From positions 1 through 7,374 of the forward strand of contig DRKK01000133.1 in NCBI GenBank assembly GCA_011051815.1: 7,374 nucleotides of DNA. Direction: 5' to 3'. The notes under the pieces are model-generated. The model made no database searches. It was not told the origin of the DNA and saw nothing but the letters and a program-made list of their open reading frames with translations. The position numbers and the translations under genes are program-made. This document shows, one piece after another, positions 1 through 6,608 of this stretch; the first letter of the stretch is position 1; every line of letters starts with the position of its first letter. Origin of the DNA: Sphingomonadales bacterium (lineage in GTDB: Bacteria > Pseudomonadota > Alphaproteobacteria > Sphingomonadales > Emcibacteraceae).

Positions 1-1
1 C

Positions 2-97
2 CCGACAGAGATTTCATTTTCTGAAATAGTTGAAAAGATTTCCCGTCGCATGGAATTTCTGGCCCCGACAGATTTGGGCCCGTGGATTTACAAATAA
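2..97 (+). CDS. 3' end of an upstream gene, product unknown (partial)
   Basis: An open frame enters from the left edge and runs 31 codons to a TAA at 95-97, ending in the residues FLAPTDLGPWIYK. It is too short to assign to a family. Support for it being a real gene end comes from its placement: the stop lies 18 bp before the ATG of the Rieske protein, the Shine-Dalgarno of that next gene sits in the gap, and no other frame explains this stretch. If real, the two genes are probably co-transcribed, so its full product would be the best clue to the role of the Rieske protein. The beginning of the gene is outside the window. Confidence 0.5.
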   Translation, partial: PTEISFSEIVEKISRRMEFLAPTDLGPWIYK

Positions 98-115
98 CCA
101 AAGGAAGGCCGTTAA

Positions 116-1687
116 ATGAAAAACGCTCAATGGGTGAAGGTGGAGAATTCCATTAAATTAACCGAAAAAGGCCGAATGGTTTTTCGTCACGCGGGTAAGC
201 AGATATTATTGGTTGCTCAGGAAGATAAAGTTTTTGCGGTTGATAACCGCTGTCCCCATGAGGGTTATCCGCTGAGTGAAGGTAGCTTGTCATCTGATTG
301 CACCCTGACCTGTAACTGGCATAACTGGAAATTTGATTTGCAGTCCGGGGATACGGTGGTGGGCGGGGACATGTTGCGTCACTATCCTGTGCGCCGGGAC
401 GGTGAGGGCCTGTGGCTGGATATTCAGGATGCCCCGGCTGAGGCGATACAGCAAAAGGCATTGGATAATATTCAAGCCAGCTTTCAACGGTATGAATATG
501 CCCGTATGGCCCGGGAACTGACCCGCCTGAAACAGGCTGGGGGCCATTATGAGCAAGCGGTGGTGGATTGCATCAAACGAAATTACGACCGGTTCGAATA
601 TGGTATGGGGCATGCCTTTGGTGCGGCGGCGGACTGGCTGTCCTATGGGGCTGAACTGGAAAAAACGGGTCGGGAGGACGCGGCTTTGGTGCCGGTTCTG
701 GAAGTCATCAGCCATATAGCGTGGGACGTTTTGCGGGAAAAATCTTTTCCTTTCACAACAGATAGTTTGCCCTATGACCGGGATTCTTTTCTATTGGCCA
801 TTGAGCAGGAAGACGAACATCTGGCCGTCGCACTGGTGCGCGGGGCGTTACGCCAGGGTATGACCTATGATGATCTGGAACCAGATTTGGCGACGGCGGC
901 CTACGCCCATTATAATGATTTTGGCCATTCGGTTATATATGTCTATAAAACCGGACAGCTTATTGCCCGTTTGGGGGCGGAGGTTCTGGAACCGTTACTG
1001 CTGTCCCTGATCCGGAATCTGATTTATGCCAGCAGGGAAGACCTGATACCGGAATTCAAGTACTACGGCACCGCTCTGGCCAAATGGGATAGCAAGGGGA
1101 GCCAGCCCGTTAAGGCATCGGATTTTAGAGAACTGCCCATCAAGAAGGCTATGGACCGAATGGTCTTGTCCAGCGCAAATGTGAAGGCCCTATTTGCCGC
1201 TATCCATGAGACATTGGCGTGGAATATATTGTATTTTGACTTGAGCCGGGACCAGTCAACGGACCATCCCATTGCCCGGAATGTGAGTTGGCTCAGCCTG
1301 ACCCACGGATTGACCTTTGCCAATGCTTCACGGGAACTTTGTGGACGTTATCCGGAATTGTGGCCTCAAGCGCTGTTACAGATGGCCTGCTTCTCTGGGC
1401 GTAATGCGGCCTATACCGATGGGGGACAGGATGTGTCACGCTGGTCCGTGAATGACCCGGCGGCATTCTTTGTACTAGAGTTCGATCAACTATTGGATCA
1501 CGGCTTTCCCGAGCCCATCATATCCTGTCACAGGGTAAAGGTTTTATCGGCGGTGCAGGAGGACACAGCTCTGCTGGCCTATGCCCCCATAATGTTGGCC
1601 AGTGCAAACCGTTACCTGAATTCGCCCATAAAACGCAAGCATAGCCTCAGAATCGCAAAACAGGCCCGCCAGTTTGTTCTGGCTTAA
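116..1687 (+). CDS. Rieske [2Fe-2S] protein with a large uncharacterised helical C-terminal domain
   Basis: This is a 523-residue protein. Residues about 5-105 form a Rieske ferredoxin domain with the cluster ligands visible as C46-P-H48 and C66-N-W-H69, 17 residues apart, inside the usual DNRCPHEG and CNWHNWKFDL contexts. It should therefore carry a [2Fe-2S] cluster and move electrons in the cytoplasm; no signal peptide is visible. Residues about 110-523 look mostly helical and I do not recognise them. They lack the SRPBCC fold signals and the D-x2-H-x4-H iron site of ring-hydroxylating oxygenases. They do contain spaced histidines in ordered contexts (H166, H200, H265, H271, H364, H397, H472), which could mark a metal or substrate site; that is inference. 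A distant link to all-helical questin-oxidase-like proteins is conceivable but not shown. The start is supported by AAGGAAGG at 101-108, 7 bp before the ATG. The stop lies 6 bp from the convergent VOC gene. Confidence 0.88.
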   Translation: MKNAQWVKVENSIKLTEKGRMVFRHAGKQILLVAQEDKVFAVDNRCPHEGYPLSEGSLSSDCTLTCNWHNWKFDLQSGDTVVGGDMLRHYPVRRDGEGLWLDIQDAPAEAIQQKALDNIQASFQRYEYARMARELTRLKQAGGHYEQAVVDCIKRNYDRFEYGMGHAFGAAADWLSYGAELEKTGREDAALVPVLEVISHIAWDVLREKSFPFTTDSLPYDRDSFLLAIEQEDEHLAVALVRGALRQGMTYDDLEPDLATAAYAHYNDFGHSVIYVYKTGQLIARLGAEVLEPLLLSLIRNLIYASREDLIPEFKYYGTALAKWDSKGSQPVKASDFRELPIKKAMDRMVLSSANVKALFAAIHETLAWNILYFDLSRDQSTDHPIARNVSWLSLTHGLTFANASRELCGRYPELWPQALLQMACFSGRNAAYTDGGQDVSRWSVNDPAAFFVLEFDQLLDHGFPEPIISCHRVKVLSAVQEDTALLAYAPIMLASANRYLNSPIKRKHSLRIAKQARQFVLA

Positions 1688-1693
1688 CCAACC

Positions 1694-2077
1694 TTATGGC
1701 ATGGGGTAATTAAAGACGTTCATTTTATTGCCGTCCAGATCCCGGAAATAGCCCACATAGAATTTTTCATCAAATTCTGGGCGCGGGCCGGGGGCGCCTT
1801 CACAGGTGCCGCCCATTTCGAGGGCCATAGCATGAACCTTGTCAACGGTTGCATGGTCCGGTGCTGCGAAAGCCATCATGACGCCATTGCCAACGGTGGC
1901 GGCATTGCCATCATTGGGTTTTGTTATGGAGAAAGCGGTGCTGACATCATCTGTTCCCCAAACAATGAAATCATCGTTGCCCATGGTGCGTTTTGCCCCC
2001 AGCTCAGCCAGAATCTTGTCATAAAATTCTGCGGCGCGGTCAAAATTATTGGTGCCAACCATTACATATCCAAGCAT
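1694..2077 (-). CDS. VOC (glyoxalase/bleomycin resistance fold) family protein
   Basis: This is a 127-residue cytoplasmic protein of the vicinal oxygen chelate superfamily. The N-terminus MLGYVMVGTNNFDRAAEFYD and the C-terminal YFRDLDGNKMNVFNYP are the paired beta-alpha-beta signatures of this fold, and the middle segment (FSITKPNDGNAATVGNG) matches the pattern of small uncharacterised VOC proteins. Such proteins bind a metal or small molecule in a dimer cleft; the substrate cannot be read from the sequence. The frame is open for 43 more codons upstream (to 2206), but I chose the ATG at 2075-2077 because AAGGAG lies 6 bp before it and because the fold begins exactly there. It appears monocistronic, is convergent with the Rieske gene, and has its own promoter with an overlapping palindrome. 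Confidence 0.87.
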   Translation of the reverse strand: MLGYVMVGTNNFDRAAEFYDKILAELGAKRTMGNDDFIVWGTDDVSTAFSITKPNDGNAATVGNGVMMAFAAPDHATVDKVHAMALEMGGTCEGAPGPRPEFDEKFYVGYFRDLDGNKMNVFNYPMP

Positions 2078-2083
2078 ATTTCT

Positions 2084-2089
2084 CTCCTT
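2084..2089 (-). promoter_or_regulatory. Shine-Dalgarno deciding the VOC gene start
   Basis: Read on the minus strand this is AAGGAG, 6 bp before the ATG at 2077. It fixes the start at the conserved MLGYV and argues against the longer in-frame start at 2206, which would add 43 low-complexity residues that match nothing in the fold. Confidence 0.8.
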
Positions 2090-2111
2090 GTTCTTGATTT
2101 GTTCCAATGTC

Positions 2112-2139
2112 ATCTTATAGGTTAAATAAATATTGTCAA
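2112..2139 (-). promoter_or_regulatory. Candidate sigma-70-type promoter of the VOC gene
   Basis: On the minus strand there is a perfect -35 hexamer TTGACA (2139-2134), a 16-bp AT-rich spacer and TAAGAT (2117-2112) as -10, a 4 of 6 match. A TATAAG overlaps with a shorter 14-bp spacing. Transcription would begin near 2105 and give a leader of about 28 nt that includes the Shine-Dalgarno. The prediction rests on consensus alone. Confidence 0.45.
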
Positions 2140-2142
2140 TAT
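2130..2142. promoter_or_regulatory. Perfect 13-bp palindrome over the VOC -35 element, candidate operator
   Basis: ATATTG-T-CAATAT is an inverted repeat with perfect 6-bp arms and a single central base. It covers the TTGACA of the predicted VOC promoter, where a bound repressor would block RNA polymerase. No regulator gene lies beside it in the window. AT-rich DNA yields short palindromes by chance, so this is tentative. Confidence 0.3.
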
Positions 2143-2279
2143 CCGAAACATCTGTTTTATGCTGACTGAATCGGTAATCTTGTATCTGGCTGATACCATT
2201 ATCCAAAGTTAATATAGTCAGAAATGCAGATCTTTATTCGGCGAGAAATTCTTGGCGGATTGCAAATTGGGCATATTTG

Positions 2280-2285
2280 TATAAT
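2280..2285 (+). promoter_or_regulatory. Candidate -10 element of the DUF805 gene promoter
   Basis: A perfect TATAAT lies 83 bp before the DUF805 ATG, in the AT-rich gap between this gene and the divergent VOC gene. No good -35 sits at 16-18 bp; TTGCAA at 2260-2265 is only 14 bp away. The gap 2078-2368 (291 bp) holds this element, the VOC promoter on the other strand and a short ATGTT-N5-AACAT inverted repeat (2299-2313). I see no gene in it. Confidence 0.35.
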
Positions 2286-2356
2286 AATCGGATTCTAAAT
2301 GTTTAAAGAACATGAACAAGAGTAAAAATATACAAAATATAGGAAACTTCAAAAAA

Positions 2357-2361
2357 GAGGG
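2357..2361 (+). promoter_or_regulatory. Shine-Dalgarno deciding the DUF805 start
   Basis: GAGGG lies 7 bp before the ATG at 2369. It supports the start at MEFKDAVKSAF, where the DUF805 family normally begins, over the in-frame ATG at 2312, which lacks a ribosome binding site and would add 19 unrelated polar residues. Confidence 0.7.
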
Positions 2362-2368
2362 ATTTACA

Positions 2369-2737
2369 ATGGAATTTAAAGACGCCGTCAAATCGGCATT
2401 TTCAAAATATTTCACGATTTCAGGACGGGCCTGCCGGTCTGAATATTGGTATTATGTTTTATTTATCATTTTGGTGAGTTTTGGTTTGATGATGGTTAGC
2501 ATGATCATCCCGTTTCTGGCTATGTTGGGTATGGTATTCAGTTTGGCGACCATCATACCGAGTATAACGGTTGCGATCCGGCGTCTGCATGATATTGACA
2601 GACCCGGTTGGTGGCTTCTGATTAGTTTTATTCCGCTGATCGGCACCATTGTTCTGCTGATTTTCTTTGTCAAGCAGGGTACGGAAGGCCCCAATGATTT
2701 TGGTGATGATCCTCTGGCCCATGTGGAAGAGGCATAA
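2369..2737 (+). CDS. DUF805 family integral membrane protein
   Basis: This is a 122-residue inner-membrane protein. It opens with the family signature (MEFKDAVKSAFSKYFTISGR, then R23-S-E-Y-W27). Hydrophobic segments lie at about 28-48 and 50-68, then the conserved cytoplasmic motif RRLHDIDRPGWW (71-82), a further membrane span at about 83-101 and the conserved tail EGPNDFGDDP (106-115). DUF805 proteins are widespread in bacteria and their function is not established, so none is given here. The length is typical and the protein is intact. It has its own promoter-like upstream region, is divergent from the VOC gene, and is followed by a palindrome and the leuA leader. Nothing in the sequence links it functionally to leucine synthesis. 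Confidence 0.9.
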   Translation: MEFKDAVKSAFSKYFTISGRACRSEYWYYVLFIILVSFGLMMVSMIIPFLAMLGMVFSLATIIPSITVAIRRLHDIDRPGWWLLISFIPLIGTIVLLIFFVKQGTEGPNDFGDDPLAHVEEA

Positions 2738-2751
2738 ATATTATTTTTCGG

Positions 2752-2780
2752 TTCACAGGGCATATAAAATTGTTTATAAG
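2752..2780 (+). promoter_or_regulatory. Candidate sigma-70-type promoter for the leu leader and leuA
   Basis: TTCACA (2752-2757, 5 of 6 to TTGACA), a spacer of exactly 17 bp and TATAAG (2775-2780, 5 of 6 to TATAAT) form a good promoter. Transcription would start near 2787, leaving about 78 nt before the leader peptide ATG and about 260 nt before leuA, which suits an attenuated leader. The elements lie inside the 2752-2789 inverted repeat, so a dimeric regulator could cover the promoter. This is consensus matching only. Confidence 0.45.
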
Positions 2781-2789
2781 CTCTGTGAA
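2752..2789. repeat. Imperfect 17-bp inverted repeat downstream of the DUF805 gene
   Basis: Arms 2752-2768 and 2773-2789 match at 15 of 17 positions around a 4-bp loop (ATTG). The outer seven bases are TTCACAG and CTGTGAA. In plus-strand RNA one of the two mismatches becomes a G-U pair. There is no T-run after either arm, so it is a poor intrinsic terminator. Its arms contain promoter-like hexamers, so it may instead be an operator or a promoter palindrome. Confidence 0.6.
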
Positions 2790-2864
2790 TTGAAACATTA
2801 CACAAGAAATGCGCGGATGCAGACGAATAATACACCGTTTATCTTAATCGGCACGGACCATGGA

Positions 2865-2939
2865 ATGGCCCGTCTGTTGTCGTTTGCGTCATTTCTCCTC
2901 CTTTCCCTTCTACTCCTTGGTCGACTTAGTCGCCCCTGA
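2865..2939 (+). CDS. leuL: Leucine-rich leader peptide of leuA (attenuation)
   Basis: This is a 24-codon frame ending in TGA at 2937-2939. Ten codons are leucine (CTG and TTG at 2874-2879, CTC-CTC-CTT at 2895-2903, a run of four at 2907-2918, and CTT at 2925), giving the core LLSFASFLLLSLLLLG. A dense run of codons for the end-product amino acid directly upstream of its biosynthetic gene is the hallmark of ribosome-mediated attenuation, as in the enterobacterial leu operon. The peptide acts by being translated: ribosome progress senses charged leucyl-tRNA. The Shine-Dalgarno is weak (CGGA, 7 bp away). An in-frame ATG at 2817 would give 40 residues with the same leucine cluster, so the start is uncertain. 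A signal-peptide-like small protein is the alternative, but position and codon content favour a leader. Confidence 0.72.
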   Translation: MARLLSFASFLLLSLLLLGRLSRP

Positions 2940-3012
2940 CGTCTCGGATTTTAAAGGCCAGAATACTGGCGGACGTTTAGGGGAGAGAGTTAATTTCGGT
3001 CCCCTGGCGGGA
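2933..3012 (+). promoter_or_regulatory. Candidate leucine attenuator: mutually exclusive hairpins between leader peptide and leuA
   Basis: Hairpin A pairs CCCCT (2933-2937, overlapping the leader stop codon) and ACGTC (2939-2943) with GACGT (2972-2976) and AGGGG (2979-2983). A perfect inner hairpin, GCCAG-AATA-CTGGC (2957-2970), lies within it. Hairpin B pairs AGGGGA (2979-2984) with TCCCCT (3000-3005). A and B share AGGGG and cannot coexist. A ribosome stopped at the TGA would mask 2933-2937 and favour B; one stalled in the leucine cluster (2895-2918) would leave A free. B has no U-tract after it (ATATATTCATAAATTC follows), so whether it terminates transcription alone, with Rho, or acts otherwise is open. 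A small CCC-TGGC-GGG hairpin (3002-3011) also competes with B. No further gene is seen between 2940 and 3047. Confidence 0.5.
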
Positions 3013-3047
3013 TATATTCATAAATTCATACGATTAAGGCTAATAAA

Positions 3048-4592
3048 ATGACCATAGATAAAAACCGGGTTATTATTTTCGATACTACATTGCGCGACGG
3101 CGAACAGTCTCCGGGCTGTTCCATGACATTGGGTGAAAAATTACGGGTGGCGGAGGCCCTTGAAACATTGGGTGTTGATGTGATTGAAGCGGGCTTTGCC
3201 ATTGCTTCCAACGGTGATTTCGAGGCCGTGTCACAGGTGGCGGGCCTGCTGAAAGAAACCACCGTATGCTCATTGGCCAGGGCGTCCCTGAAAGACATTG
3301 ACCGGGCGGCGGAGGCTTTGAAAAAAGCGGTTCGTCCCCGTATTCATACTTTCATATCCACCAGCCCCCTGCATATGGAGCATAAGTTGCAAATGACTCC
3401 GGATGAGGTCATTGAACGTATTATCAGCAGTGTCGGCCATGCCCGCAACCTGTGCGATGATGTGGAATGGTCCTGTGAGGACGGTACCCGGACCGAGGAA
3501 GATTTCCTCTATCGCAGTATTGAGGTTGCCATCAAGGCCGGGGCCACTACCATTAATGTGCCTGATACGGTGGGCTATACCACGCCCGAAGAATATCGGA
3601 TCATTATGGAAAAGATCATTGCCAATGTGCCCAATTCGGACAAGGCCATTTTCTCCACCCATTGCCATAATGATCTGGGGCTTGCGGTATCAAATTCTAT
3701 CGCGGCGGTACAGGGCGGCGCGCGGCAAATTGAATGTACGGTCAATGGTATTGGCGAGCGGGCCGGTAATGCGGCCTTGGAAGAAATCGTCATGGCGTTC
3801 CGGACCCGCCCGGATGTGATTCCCTATCATACGGGCATTGTGACGGAAAATATCATCAAGACCTCAAAGCTGGTGTCGGCTGTTACCGGCCTTGATGTGC
3901 AGCATAACAAGGCTATTGTCGGGGCCAATGCCTTTGCCCATGAAAGTGGGATACATCAGGATGGTATGCTGAAAAATGCCGAAACCTATGAGATTATGAC
4001 CCCGGAATCCGTGGGGTTGAATAAATCAGAATTGGTGATGGGCAAACATTCAGGCCGCCATGCTTTCCGGGTAAAGCTGGAAGAACTGGGCTATGCGCTG
4101 GGCGACAATGAATTTATGAGCGCCTTTACCCGTTTCAAGGATTTGGCGGATGTGAAGAAGACACTCTATGATGATGACATCATTGCTATTATAGACGAAG
4201 ACATGCGCGACAATGACCGTATGGCGCTCACCAGCTGGTCCTTTGTTTGTGACAGTGGCAAGGCCAGTAAGGCAACCTTTGGCCTTGAGGTGGACGGCGA
4301 GCAGGTTACTGTATCCAGTGAAGGCAACGGCCCGGTGGATGCCTCTTTCAAGGCTCTGCGCAGTCTGGCCGGCGGTGCGCCTTTGTTGCAACTCTATCAG
4401 GTTCATGCGGTAACGCGTGGCACCGATGCGCAGGCAGAGGTGACGGTACGGCTGGAAGAAGACGGTAAGACCATCAATGGTCATGGCGCCCATGTGGATA
4501 CGCTGGTGGCCTCGGCCAAGGCCTATGTCAATGCCTTGAACAAACTGATGGTCAAGCGGGAAAAAACCGCACCGGAGGCCATGACCCGTTAA
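3048..4592 (+). CDS. leuA: 2-isopropylmalate synthase
   Basis: This enzyme condenses acetyl-CoA with 2-oxoisovalerate to give 2-isopropylmalate, the first committed step of leucine synthesis, in the cytoplasm. The 514 residues match the usual bacterial length. The TIM-barrel domain (about 8-280) carries [13 protein letters not shown] (11-23) with the catalytic R16 and metal-binding D17, the HCH pair H205/H207 in [11 protein letters not shown], and [10 protein letters not shown] with N241 as a further metal ligand. HESGIHQDG (298-306) belongs to the linker region. The C-terminal LeuA regulatory domain (about 385-500) contains GNGPVDA (426-432), where leucine feedback inhibition acts in this family. 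The start has AAGG at 3036-3039, 8 bp upstream. Control is likely double: allosteric through the C-terminal domain and transcriptional or translational through the upstream leucine leader. leuB, leuC and leuD are not in the window. Confidence 0.97.
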   Translation: MTIDKNRVIIFDTTLRDGEQSPGCSMTLGEKLRVAEALETLGVDVIEAGFAIASNGDFEAVSQVAGLLKETTVCSLARASLKDIDRAAEALKKAVRPRIHTFISTSPLHMEHKLQMTPDEVIERIISSVGHARNLCDDVEWSCEDGTRTEEDFLYRSIEVAIKAGATTINVPDTVGYTTPEEYRIIMEKIIANVPNSDKAIFSTHCHNDLGLAVSNSIAAVQGGARQIECTVNGIGERAGNAALEEIVMAFRTRPDVIPYHTGIVTENIIKTSKLVSAVTGLDVQHNKAIVGANAFAHESGIHQDGMLKNAETYEIMTPESVGLNKSELVMGKHSGRHAFRVKLEELGYALGDNEFMSAFTRFKDLADVKKTLYDDDIIAIIDEDMRDNDRMALTSWSFVCDSGKASKATFGLEVDGEQVTVSSEGNGPVDASFKALRSLAGGAPLLQLYQVHAVTRGTDAQAEVTVRLEEDGKTINGHGAHVDTLVASAKAYVNALNKLMVKREKTAPEAMTR

Positions 4593-4619
4593 AGCTGCTC
4601 TACCTATTAAAGCTGCTCT
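4589..4619. repeat. 13-bp direct repeat with 18-bp period across both convergent stop codons
   Basis: TTAAAGCTGCTCT occurs at 4589-4601 and exactly again at 4607-4619. The first copy holds the leuA TAA (4590-4592); the second holds the stop (4609-4607, minus strand) and last codons of the hydrolase gene (E-Q-L-stop). On the minus strand the frame past the stop reads stop, V, E, Q, L, stop, so the duplicated unit is six codons. It looks like a small tandem duplication of a gene end. No hairpin terminator is visible in the 14-bp gap. Confidence 0.85.
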
Positions 4620-5368
4620 GGCGGCTCCCATTTTATGCCCTTATGGTCAAACCCGCTTTCCAATGTGGGTTTGACCACGGCAAAATAGGGTGAGAGGTCA
4701 AAGTCCCGCGGCGTGAACAGGCTGTGATGGCGGATATGAAATATCTCCCGACCAATATAGCTGTGCCGCGCTTTCTCCACTGTTATATCCGGCAGGATGG
4801 GATATTGGACGCTCTGAAAGGCCTGGGCGATCAGGGTTGAGCAGATGGCGCGGGTGGGGTCGCCACTGCCCATGGCCAGCATCCGTCGCCGCATGAAAAC
4901 CGGTACCGGCGGATAGGGAAACAGGTAACGGCCAAGGTCGATGATATTCTGCATGTCATACTGATGACCGATACTATTCACGGCATAGGCGATAACCTGT
5001 TTGATTTCATTTTCATTGAGGCTCACAGGCCGGCAGATGCGGGTATTGAGATATTTATATTTGGTCAGTGGGGCTTCTTTTACGCCGCCGTCCGCTTCGG
5101 CTTCGATCAGGACCAGTGGTTCGCCATTGGCGTTTGTCCGCCCCTGATCTCCCACATAAAGTGTGGCATGGGACCATGTGGACTGGGTCAGGAATTTTAT
5201 GATGCTGCTGACCCGCTGGTTGCCTTCCACCAGAAGAACATCACCGGGTCGCAGATAGCTTTCCAGAATTTCCGGACTGGTCACGGAAAAAGTTTCATAC
5301 CGCCAGACCGGTTTATGGAGATAACGGATAATATAGCCCGAAATTTTTTCTTTTAACCATGTGAACAT
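4607..5368 (-). CDS. YiiX/C92-like permuted papain-fold (NlpC/P60-related) hydrolase
   Basis: This is a 253-residue protein. The segment RPGDVLLVEGN (40-50), then STWSHATLYVGD (63-74) with the candidate catalytic H67, then LIEAEADGGV (87-96) with an acidic residue (E89 or E91), and later AICSTLIAQAF (174-184) with the candidate nucleophile C176, follow the His-acid-Cys order of circularly permuted NlpC/P60 enzymes (YiiX/YaeF type, peptidase family C92). Members of this superfamily cleave amide or ester bonds in peptidoglycan peptides or lipids; the substrate here is not known. There is no clear signal peptide. The N-terminus (MFTWLKEKISGYIIRYL) is amphipathic and could touch a membrane. The start is supported by AAGGA 6 bp upstream (5379-5375). 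The gene is divergent from mreB with a 175-bp gap and convergent with leuA, so a cell-envelope role is suggested only by position. Confidence 0.8.
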   Translation of the reverse strand: MFTWLKEKISGYIIRYLHKPVWRYETFSVTSPEILESYLRPGDVLLVEGNQRVSSIIKFLTQSTWSHATLYVGDQGRTNANGEPLVLIEAEADGGVKEAPLTKYKYLNTRICRPVSLNENEIKQVIAYAVNSIGHQYDMQNIIDLGRYLFPYPPVPVFMRRRMLAMGSGDPTRAICSTLIAQAFQSVQYPILPDITVEKARHSYIGREIFHIRHHSLFTPRDFDLSPYFAVVKPTLESGFDHKGIKWEPPEQL

Positions 5369-5429
5369 ATTTTGTCCTTAATTTAGGCATTAACTGGGAA
5401 AAAACACAGAAAGGCGGCGGTTTTTCCAT

Positions 5430-5443
5430 AAAGCAATTGCTTT
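5430..5443. promoter_or_regulatory. Perfect 14-bp palindrome between the hydrolase gene and mreB, candidate operator
   Basis: AAAGCAATTGCTTT is fully self-complementary with no spacer. It lies in the 175-bp divergent gap, 61 bp from the hydrolase ATG and 100 bp from that of mreB, where a dimeric regulator could act on either gene. The gap also holds AT-rich TATA-like stretches (5452-5460, 5468-5476) and a small GGGTT-AAC-AACCC hairpin (5489-5501). I found no convincing -35/-10 pair for either gene. Confidence 0.35.
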
Positions 5444-5525
5444 CCCAATGTTATATTAATACAAACGATATATAAACAGGCAGAATCAGGGTTAACAACC
5501 CCATATCTGACAGGTTAAGAATTAA

Positions 5526-6581
<1,056 letters not shown>

Positions 6582-6608
6582 GAGTAAAATATATAGCGAG
6601 GGTAAAAA

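Noticed and set aside
1685..1696. Bidirectional terminator between the Rieske and VOC genes
   Set aside because: Only 6 bp separate the stops and no inverted repeat or T-tract spans them.
2078..2206. 43-codon N-terminal extension of the VOC gene
   Set aside because: The strong Shine-Dalgarno and the start of the conserved fold both point to 2077. The extension would also run across the predicted promoter.
2218..2415. 65-codon minus-strand frame with a hydrophobic stretch
   Set aside because: It overlaps the DUF805 promoter, ribosome binding site and N-terminus. The phenylalanine- and leucine-rich content is explained by AT-rich DNA, and it lacks a ribosome binding site.
2752..2789. Intrinsic terminator of the DUF805 gene
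   Set aside because: The stem is long enough, but no T-run follows it on either strand and the stem is AT-rich toward the loop. Kept as an inverted repeat with promoter-like hexamers instead.
2667..2864. Longer in-frame upstream extension of the leader peptide frame, starting inside the DUF805 gene
   Set aside because: The extension crosses the DUF805 stop and the inverted repeat and has no family resemblance. Only the tail from 2865 (or possibly 2817) has the leucine signature.
2860..3051. 63-codon plus-strand frame starting 5 bp before the leader ATG and overlapping the leuA start
   Set aside because: It has arginine- and proline-scattered content with no family pattern and no Shine-Dalgarno, and it occupies the frame next to the clearly biased leucine leader.
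4050..4631. 193-codon minus-strand frame antisense to leuA
   Set aside because: It lies opposite the well-supported LeuA C-terminal regulatory domain, shows no family pattern, and is a by-product of the codon bias of leuA.
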